Assembly: GCA_009701845.1 (NCBI GenBank)
Contig: WLJI01000005.1
Coordinates: 1 to 47,165 of the forward strand
Reading direction: 5' to 3'
DNA length: 47,165 nucleotides
Origin: Actinomycetota bacterium
GTDB taxonomy: Bacteria > Actinomycetota > Acidimicrobiia > Acidimicrobiales > Microtrichaceae
Under the pieces are notes generated by a model that saw only the letters and a program-made list of their open reading frames with translations, ran no database searches and was not told where the DNA came from. Position numbers and translations under genes: made by a program. Of the stretch, positions 41,701-47,165 are shown in pieces. Position 1 is the stretch's first letter. Each line of letters begins with the position of its first letter.

Positions 41701-43173
41701 TTAGTTCTGCTCCGTTGTCTCGCTCTGTCCCAGAGATGTTTTCTGGCCCCTGACGGGCCGGGCCTTCCAGAAGTAGTTTGCAATCCCATCAGCAGTATTG
41801 AGCCTCCTGAAGGTCATTTCCACTGTCATTCCAATGCTGACATCTGCGGGGCGCACGTCGGTGAGTTCTACCGGAAGGCGGCCGCCTCCAGCGAAGTCAC
41901 ACACGGCAAACACCACTGGCGGTGATGGCGAGTAGGCAAGCGAGTCCACGGTGAAGGTGGCAACAGTTGCTGCAATATCGGCCATGGGAGCAGGGTCCAT
42001 ATCGTCGATGTTGCCACCGACAAACGACACTCGCGCTGGTGGCAGATGAAGTGCAGAAGACTCGCGGTCCTTCGAGCCGACAAAGCCGTACTTCCAATCC
42101 AGTCGGCGTTCGGCCGCAGCGGCCGACATACGGGCGGGCTCAGGACGATTTGGGGGTTGAACAGGCAACACATTTCGCCAAGACAGATACTTCGAATACA
42201 ACAGCGTGTTGTCACCATCCTCGAGTTGATCAGCCACCGTCACCGCCGTTGTAGCCGTCGCTGCAGTGACTGCTGCGTCGGTCACCCGAAAGAAAAACAC
42301 GTCTGCGCCGTCCGCCATGGCCAACAGCGCAATGACCTGCCCCGGCTGAGACTGCTCAATCAGAGCAGTCAGCATGAGCAGGGGTTGAGCAGCTCCTGCA
42401 AATCCAACAGAAGAAGCAAGAGAATCAATCACCTCAACACCTGCAGCACCGAGCTTCTTTACCAGAGCCGCGCCTGCACGGGGCCGAGGTCCAACGACTG
42501 CGACCTTACTGAGTTGATCAAGGTCCAAGCCAGCATCTTTTAAGCCGGCTTCCCAAGCCTGAGCCGCAAGATCACCGTAGCGCTGCTCGCCAAAACGGTC
42601 TTCCCAAGATCGCGTGCGTACCTCTCCGGGCGAACGCCAGCGATCAAGGAACTCCCGAGTTGCAGATGCTCCACCTAGGTACTCTGCAATGACCGCAACC
42701 TCTGACCCGGCTGCTCCCTCTCCAACTAGCACTGCAGCGCCAGCATCTCCGCCGTCTTTTTCGTCTACTGAGCCAGATAGTCCAGTTCGAACATCGCCGG
42801 CGAGGACCAAGACAGCAGGATCTGTAGAGCGAAGCGCCGAGCGCAAGGCAGCAGCAGGGCCGCGTAAGCCTGAACCGGCATCGGCTGCGATGACTTCGCT
42901 GCCGAGGCGCAGCGCTGCATGAGCGACTGTCGCATTCGTTTTCTCGGCGTAGGTAGGCGAGGTCGTACAAAACCACACGGCGGAAGGGGGCGCCGCGGGA
43001 GCATCAGCGAGCACTTTGCGTCCAGCCTCTACGGCCATAGTGAGCGAGTCTTCATCGTAGGAGGCAACACAACGCTGCCCTTTGCCCGCTGAAGTTCCAA
43101 GAACCTGTGTTATTGCCTCTCGCTGAAGCCGCCAGTGAGGCAAGTATCCGGCTGCACTGATAATGCCTCGCAT
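41701..43173 (-). CDS. HMG-CoA-synthase-like/DUF35 fusion protein
   Basis: A 490-residue protein. Residues 1-330 have the thiolase fold of archaeal HMG-CoA synthase ('GIISAAGYLPHWRL', 'SYDEDSLTMAVEAG'), but the nucleophile segment reads 'AADAGSGLRGPAAAL' (96-110): the Cys position is Leu103 in my alignment by eye. Residues 350-480 are a DUF35 OB-fold ('LPPARVSFVGG', 'VFAVCDFAGGGRLPVELTD', 'VEMTFRRLNTADG') lacking the CxxC zinc-ribbon cysteines. In archaea the thiolase, HMGCS and DUF35 proteins form one complex; here two are fused and the third adjoins. ATG 43173 has AGGAGA. Likely an acyl-CoA-handling partner of the thiolase. Confidence 0.82.
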   Translation of the reverse strand: MRGIISAAGYLPHWRLQREAITQVLGTSAGKGQRCVASYDEDSLTMAVEAGRKVLADAPAAPPSAVWFCTTSPTYAEKTNATVAHAALRLGSEVIAADAGSGLRGPAAALRSALRSTDPAVLVLAGDVRTGLSGSVDEKDGGDAGAAVLVGEGAAGSEVAVIAEYLGGASATREFLDRWRSPGEVRTRSWEDRFGEQRYGDLAAQAWEAGLKDAGLDLDQLSKVAVVGPRPRAGAALVKKLGAAGVEVIDSLASSVGFAGAAQPLLMLTALIEQSQPGQVIALLAMADGADVFFFRVTDAAVTAATATTAVTVADQLEDGDNTLLYSKYLSWRNVLPVQPPNRPEPARMSAAAAERRLDWKYGFVGSKDRESSALHLPPARVSFVGGNIDDMDPAPMADIAATVATFTVDSLAYSPSPPVVFAVCDFAGGGRLPVELTDVRPADVSIGMTVEMTFRRLNTADGIANYFWKARPVRGQKTSLGQSETTEQN

Positions 43174-43249
43174 CTACTATCTCCTAAAAAATCATTAGCT
43201 TCTGGACTTCTATCACCCTACAATCTCTGCCCAGCAACAAAGAATTGGG

Positions 43250-43259
43250 CAACTAGTTG
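43250..43259. promoter_or_regulatory. Palindrome in a divergent promoter
   Basis: CAACTAGTTG is a perfect 10-bp palindrome in the 157-bp gap between the divergent HMGCS-like operon (43173) and TetR gene (43331). It contains AACTAGTT but fails the outer T and A of the KstR consensus, so it is more likely an operator for the adjacent TetR. Confidence 0.4.
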
Positions 43260-43330
43260 TTTCAACCAGTCAAGTTGCTGATCACCCTGGGGCGGGTTCA
43301 TCGTGCAACACAGCCTTGAGGGAGAAGATC

Positions 43331-44167
43331 ATGACCGCAGTTACATCGGGGCGAAGGGCCCAGAATCGGGTAGCTAGAAACAACGACCTACTCGGCGCAG
43401 CAACTGAAATCATCGTGAGAGACGGCCTAGAAGGCCTAACGATGCAAGCAGTAGCAGATAGCGTCGGGTGTGCCGTTGGCACGATCTACACCTACTTCGA
43501 CTCTAAATCGGCACTGTTGTCTGCTTTGCAAGTCGCAGCGATTCAGACCCTGATCGCGACCTTCGGGTCTTCATCTGAGTCTTGGGAAACAGCAATTTCT
43601 CAAGCCGATCTTGAGCCTGATGCTGCTGCACTTATTCGCCTCGTGGCCATAGGACAGCTCTTCATTGCTGCTGGTGACGTCCACGAGCACGAGTTTGACC
43701 TGCTCCAGATGCTGATCTCCACTCCGAAAGACCTGACTTCGGACCAAGACCGCGAAGCTGTGATTCCTCTAGCGCTTGGCCTACTAGATACCGTTCGAGT
43801 ATTGATTGATCAGGCGATTCTGGCGGGTGCGCTCACTCTTTCGAGTTCGGACTCGGCAGTGAACCGGGCAGTCAGGTGGGCGGGTGGACTCAACGGAGCC
43901 TTACTAGTTTCCAACGTGGGAATCGACGACCAACGCAAGGTCGCGTCTCTTTTTGACGGAAACGTACTGGCCTTGCGCTTGGCAGATGACCTTCTGCTGG
44001 GATGGGGTGCTTCGCGAACCAACCTTGAATCGGCACACCGTTTTGTGGACCACCTGATAGCAACCGACCAGCTCATAGCTCAACCTGCGGACTCTGTCAT
44101 TGACCTAACCGAGACAATGGCCTCGCCAGCACGCTCAATCATTCTGAGCGACTACCTCTCTGATTGA
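43331..44167 (+). CDS. TetR-family transcriptional regulator
   Basis: A 278-residue TetR protein. HTH: 'LTMQAVADSVGCAVGTIYTYF' (about residues 38-58). The ligand domain is long (about 210 residues) and not assignable. It is divergent from the seven-gene acyl-CoA/mutase operon, which it may control. GAGGGAGA precedes ATG 43331; a TTG at 43316 is in frame but less likely. Its last codons lie in the first copy of the 16-bp tandem repeat. Confidence 0.9.
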   Translation: MTAVTSGRRAQNRVARNNDLLGAATEIIVRDGLEGLTMQAVADSVGCAVGTIYTYFDSKSALLSALQVAAIQTLIATFGSSSESWETAISQADLEPDAAALIRLVAIGQLFIAAGDVHEHEFDLLQMLISTPKDLTSDQDREAVIPLALGLLDTVRVLIDQAILAGALTLSSSDSAVNRAVRWAGGLNGALLVSNVGIDDQRKVASLFDGNVLALRLADDLLLGWGASRTNLESAHRFVDHLIATDQLIAQPADSVIDLTETMASPARSIILSDYLSD

Positions 44168-44239
44168 GTAACAGCCTGATTGAGTGACGGCCTGATTGAG
44201 TGACGGCCTGATTGAGTAACGGCCTGATTGAGTGAGGGC
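44160..44239 (+). repeat. 16-bp direct repeat, five head-to-tail copies
   Basis: Five consecutive copies of CTGATTGAGTRACRGC begin at 44160, 44176, 44192, 44208 and 44224; the last ends in AGGGC. Differences are single bases. The array contains the TetR stop codon (44165) and ends 16 bp before ATG 44256 of the CoA-transferase gene. The unit is not a multiple of three, so it is not a coding repeat. Confidence 0.93.
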
Positions 44240-44255
44240 TGTTGGATCTGTCACG

Positions 44256-45506
44256 ATGTCTTGTATGCAGCTTGGAGATATTGCCAACCCAGAGGCGTTC
44301 ATCAACGGAAAGCCACTAGAGGGCATCCGCATTTTGGCCGCTGAACAAATGCAGGCGCTTCCCTATGCCACACAATTGTTGGCGCGTCTCGGTGCCGAGG
44401 TCGTCAAAGTTGAACACCCGACAGACGGAGAATCCGGCCGGGGGGCGCTACCCGCAATGCAGGACCCAGAGGGTCGCCTCGTTGGTGCAACCTTTCTGCG
44501 CAATAACCTCAATAAGCGCTCGGTCGGGATTGACCTAAAAACTGAGCAAGGACGAGAGTTGTTCTTGGATCTCGCTGGCGAGTTTGACGTGGTTGCCGAA
44601 AACTTCAAGGCCGGAACCATGGATCGCTTGGGCTTGGGTTACGAGGTGCTAGCTGAGCGATACCCCAAGCTGATCTATGTCTCGGTCTCTGGCTTTGGCA
44701 ACCTCGGAGATTCCCCGTACCGTTCTTGGCCCGCGTACGCGATGGTTCCAGAGGCGATGTCTGGTCTCTATGAATACGCCCGCCAAGGAGAGGAACCGCC
44801 GCGAGTGATCCCCGCTGGTGCACTTGGAGATATCAGCTCTGCACTCTTTGCCGTGATCGGCATCCTTGCAGCACTTCGGCATCGAGATACCAAAGGCATT
44901 GGGCAATACATCGATGTGGCCATGCTCGATTCGATGATTGCCATGACAGATGTGATCACCAACTTCTACTCACTTGGAGTGACCGACAACACCCCGCACT
45001 CGATCATGACCGGGTTTCAAGCCAGTGACGGCTGGTTTGCTGTTCAGGTGGCACGAGAGCATCAGTTCGTAAAACTCGCAGAACTTGTTGGCCACCCCGA
45101 ATGGCCCGAAGATCCGGCGTTTGCTACTCGACGCGGTTGGGCGAACGAGCTCGAAACAGTGGTTCGACCTGCGGTGGAACGCTGGTCAGCGGCATATACG
45201 CGCCTAGAGGTATGTCAGATTCTGGGAACGGCGGGCATCCCCGCCGGCCCGTGTTTTACCCCGGCCGAAATCATTGAGGATGACCACGTTGCAAGGCGCA
45301 ACATGTTGGTACAGATGCCCCGTCCGGACGGTGTAGAAGAACCTGTTCTGATTCCTGGCAACCCTGTCAAAATGTCGGCAGTGTCAGAGGGTCCAGAAAC
45401 ACGAGTTCCATGGGTCGGTGAACACACAGGCCTAGTCCTGCAAGCAGAACTAGGTCTGTCTCAAGATCAACTCGATGCCTTACGAGACCAGGGAGTAATC
45501 ACCTGA
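44256..45506 (+). CDS. CaiB/BaiF family III CoA-transferase
   Basis: A 416-residue protein of the family III CoA-transferases (or alpha-methylacyl-CoA racemase relatives): 'GIRILAAEQMQALPYATQLLARLGAEVVKVEHP', 'NKRSVGIDLKTEQGRELFL', 'AENFKAGTMDRLGLGYE', and 'GALGDISSALFAVIGILAAL' with the catalytic Asp. It moves CoA between a carboxylate donor and acceptor or epimerises a 2-methyl branch. The start is uncertain: GTG 44232 is inside the repeat, ATG 44256 and 44265 follow, and none has a clear ribosome site. It overlaps the convergent acyl-CoA dehydrogenase by 27 bp. Confidence 0.92.
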   Translation: MSCMQLGDIANPEAFINGKPLEGIRILAAEQMQALPYATQLLARLGAEVVKVEHPTDGESGRGALPAMQDPEGRLVGATFLRNNLNKRSVGIDLKTEQGRELFLDLAGEFDVVAENFKAGTMDRLGLGYEVLAERYPKLIYVSVSGFGNLGDSPYRSWPAYAMVPEAMSGLYEYARQGEEPPRVIPAGALGDISSALFAVIGILAALRHRDTKGIGQYIDVAMLDSMIAMTDVITNFYSLGVTDNTPHSIMTGFQASDGWFAVQVAREHQFVKLAELVGHPEWPEDPAFATRRGWANELETVVRPAVERWSAAYTRLEVCQILGTAGIPAGPCFTPAEIIEDDHVARRNMLVQMPRPDGVEEPVLIPGNPVKMSAVSEGPETRVPWVGEHTGLVLQAELGLSQDQLDALRDQGVIT

Positions 45507-46631
45507 GTCGAGCAAAGCGGCAGCAATAAGTTCTTCGCAGCGAGCCGCATCATTGAATGAGATCTGCAACTGCTTTGCCCGGCGGAAGTACAACTGAATC
45601 TCGTACTCAACGGTGAAACCTACGCCGCCGAAGATCTGTTGTGCCATCGCTGTGGTATCTCGATAGCTCCTGCAGGTGAAGGACTTGGCCATAGGTGCCA
45701 AGCTAGAAATTGGTCGGCCGACAGAGTGCGCCCAAGCGGCCTCATGCACGAGCACCTTGCCGCCATCAATCGAGGTCTTTGAGTCGGCCATATAGTGCGC
45801 CAAAGCTTGGAACGCTCCTAGTGGCTTGTCGAACTGCTCCCGGTCTTTGGAGTACTGAACCGTGATTTCGAGCGCATGCTCTGCTCCGCCGGTTGCCATA
45901 GCCGCAACCAGCACCATCCCCTCTTCCATCACCTTCTCCCAAGTTGCCCAGCCCGTTCCGGCTGCGCCGATGCGGTCTTGAGCAGAAACCTGAACGCCAT
46001 CGAAGTCGACTCGATACTGAGTATCTGAACTGATCGACATTCTCTGTGACAGCGTGACTCCATCCGCTGTGGGATCGACCAGAAATAAATCAACATCGGC
46101 AGCGGCATCACCGGTGCGCGCAAGCACAAGGAGTCGATCAGCCGAAGAAGCAAACTGCACATGCAACTTCGTTCCCGTCAGGGTGAATCCCTCACCGTCA
46201 TTCACTGCCCGCATCTGAACGCCCTTAGGGCCAAAGCTGTTTTCGGGTTCGAGCCAAGCCGGAGTAAGAATGACCTCGCCTTTTGCAATGCGCGGCAACC
46301 AACCGGCCTTTTGCTCTTCAGAGCCAGCTCGCACAATTGCTCCAGCAGACAGCACGCAGCTCACAAGGTGCGGAGTCGGAGCTAACGAGCGACCGATCTC
46401 TTCATACAGAATGACCCCTTCAATCATGGTCATCTCCGAGCCGCCGTACTGCTCGGGCAGTAGCAGGCCCAAGAGGTCCAACTCTGCAAGCTGCGCCCAG
46501 AGTTCCGCAGAGTAACCAGTGGGGTCATCCTCGGCTGCGCGAACCTCTTCTAGGGATGCGTACTGAGCGAGAAGGCCTGCAACCATTTCGCGCAACATGT
46601 CTTGTTCTTCGGTGAAATCAAGGTCCAACAT
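45480..46631 (-). CDS. Acyl-CoA dehydrogenase
   Basis: A 383-residue flavoenzyme: 'PEQYGGSEMTMIEGVILYEEIG' near residue 58, a beta domain with 'GEVILTPAWLEPEN', and the C-terminal helical domain with 'REQFDKPLGAFQALAHYMAD' and 'FGGVGFTVEYEIQLYFRRAKQLQ'. It would introduce the 2,3 double bond in an acyl-CoA. The C-terminal signature resembles subunits of the heterotetrameric sterol side-chain enzymes (ChsE/FadE type), which need a partner; none adjoins. Its 3' end overlaps the CoA-transferase. It follows the MaoC gene by 33 bp. Confidence 0.92.
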   Translation of the reverse strand: MLDLDFTEEQDMLREMVAGLLAQYASLEEVRAAEDDPTGYSAELWAQLAELDLLGLLLPEQYGGSEMTMIEGVILYEEIGRSLAPTPHLVSCVLSAGAIVRAGSEEQKAGWLPRIAKGEVILTPAWLEPENSFGPKGVQMRAVNDGEGFTLTGTKLHVQFASSADRLLVLARTGDAAADVDLFLVDPTADGVTLSQRMSISSDTQYRVDFDGVQVSAQDRIGAAGTGWATWEKVMEEGMVLVAAMATGGAEHALEITVQYSKDREQFDKPLGAFQALAHYMADSKTSIDGGKVLVHEAAWAHSVGRPISSLAPMAKSFTCRSYRDTTAMAQQIFGGVGFTVEYEIQLYFRRAKQLQISFNDAARCEELIAAALLDSGDYSLVS

Positions 46632-46664
46632 GGTGATTCTGCTTTCTTTCTTCTGGATTGATGA

Positions 46665-47165
46665 TTAGGGAACCCATTGCTCGCCAGAACGCGACCAAGG
46701 GTTATCTGTTAGAGAGTTTGGAACGGCAAGGCGGACCTCACAGGTAGAGGCAACTACGTAACTCGAAGGATCATCTTTTGCGTCCCCCACCGCAAGCGAG
46801 ACATCAAGTGACACCCATCCGCAGCCCGCGTCGTCAGTGGAAACATCGGTGACGGCTGCAGAAAAAACCATGCGATGACCAGGGAATACTGAGGTCTTCA
46901 TACGGAACTTCATTCTGCCCAAGCGCGCTCTGGGGCCCGCCCAATCGGTGACGTACCGCTCAAACCAAGCGGCCTGATTTGGCGTATTCAAAAAGATGTC
47001 TGCAACACCGTTTCGCTCGGTTGCGAACTTGTAATCATGATGCATTGGTCGCCAGTCACGACTAGCGAGTGCGCCAAGAACCACGGTGGTCGGAGTTACG
47101 TCGATAGCCAACTCTGGCAATGAGTCACCAGTGAAAACCTGGGTGAAGAGCAGTCGAGCATCAGC
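46665..47165 (-). CDS. MaoC-like hotdog hydratase, 5' truncated by window
   Basis: The reading frame is open to the window end with no stop (upstream residues read TQVFTGDSLPELAIDVTPTT), so the start is outside; about 166 residues are present. 'ASRDWRPMHHDYKFATE' is the MaoC/FAS1-like hotdog signature with the active-site His and Asp, followed by 'DIFLNTPNQAAWFERYVTDW'. It probably hydrates a 2-enoyl-CoA, the step after the acyl-CoA dehydrogenase encoded next to it. An internal TTG at 47120 is not the real start. Confidence 0.8.
   Translation of the reverse strand, partial: ADARLLFTQVFTGDSLPELAIDVTPTTVVLGALASRDWRPMHHDYKFATERNGVADIFLNTPNQAAWFERYVTDWAGPRARLGRMKFRMKTSVFPGHRMVFSAAVTDVSTDDAGCGWVSLDVSLAVGDAKDDPSSYVVASTCEVRLAVPNSLTDNPWSRSGEQWVP

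Noticed and set aside
43247..43262. Third KstR box over the AACTAGTT palindrome
   Set aside because: The outer T and A of the consensus are G and T here, so it fails two fixed positions.
43316..43330. TTG 43316 as TetR start
   Set aside because: ATG 43331 has GAGGGAGA at normal spacing; the TTG lies upstream of that site.
44160..44239. CRISPR-like array
   Set aside because: Units are 16 bp, directly adjacent with no spacers, and there are no cas genes.

Overview
The window looks like a chromosomal piece of a moderate-GC actinobacterium, most likely of the Acidimicrobiia type (inference from gene content; no rRNA or tRNA gene is present to confirm it). Pointers are a DUF3097 gene, an F420-type LLM oxidoreductase, a KstR-like TetR regulator with two matching operators, leaderless promoters of the TAnnnT type, many GTG starts, and a dense set of acyl-CoA, amidohydrolase and SDR genes for lipid or sterol-like catabolism. 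Genes are tightly packed, often with ATGA or GTGA stop/start overlaps.

Layout. 1-2602 (+): end of a polyamine-type ABC importer (potD end, potB, potC). 2608-5116 (-): a FadD-type acyl-CoA ligase and an unknown protein. 5158-10072 (+): a GluR0-like ligand-gated potassium channel, an amidohydrolase behind a KstR box, a lipoprotein subtilase, and a protein with a WXG100-like N-terminus. 10069-14397 (-): a translationally coupled operon of DNA methyltransferase, DUF3097, degenerate ThDP-fold protein and KstR-like TetR. 14491-16984 (-): SDR, AqpZ with a clear terminator, and a GDT1-family cation transporter behind a truncated AMP-binding protein. 18313-23285 (-): an operon behind a second KstR box (amidohydrolase, aldehyde dehydrogenase, alcohol dehydrogenase, cyclase-family hydrolase, one-TM peptide). 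23361-26431: DUF5658, SDR, EthD-like, cyclic-nucleotide-binding, YccF and lipoprotein genes.

26500-33600 is the most interesting region. A cobalamin riboswitch precedes a four-gene plus-strand operon: a surface protein built like animal transcobalamin (alpha/alpha-toroid repeats followed by a DUF4430-like beta domain), then ECF-transporter T, fused A-A and S components. A second cobalamin riboswitch, on the minus strand, precedes a small secreted protein made of just the paralogous DUF4430-like domain; the two transcripts converge 3 bp apart. I read this as a two-transcript, B12-repressed cobalamin capture and import system. It lies next to a B12-dependent ethylmalonyl-CoA mutase (MeaA/Ecm type) and its MeaB chaperone, which would use the imported cofactor.

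33600-43173 (-) is one compact seven-gene operon: HMG-CoA-synthase-like/DUF35 fusion, SCPx-type thiolase, degenerate GGDEF protein, LLM oxidoreductase, GH78-like glycosidase, mutase and MeaB. 43331-47165 holds a TetR regulator, a 16-bp x 5 tandem repeat, a CaiB-type CoA-transferase, an acyl-CoA dehydrogenase and a MaoC-like hydratase cut by the window end. No CRISPR array, IS element, phage gene, rRNA or tRNA was seen.
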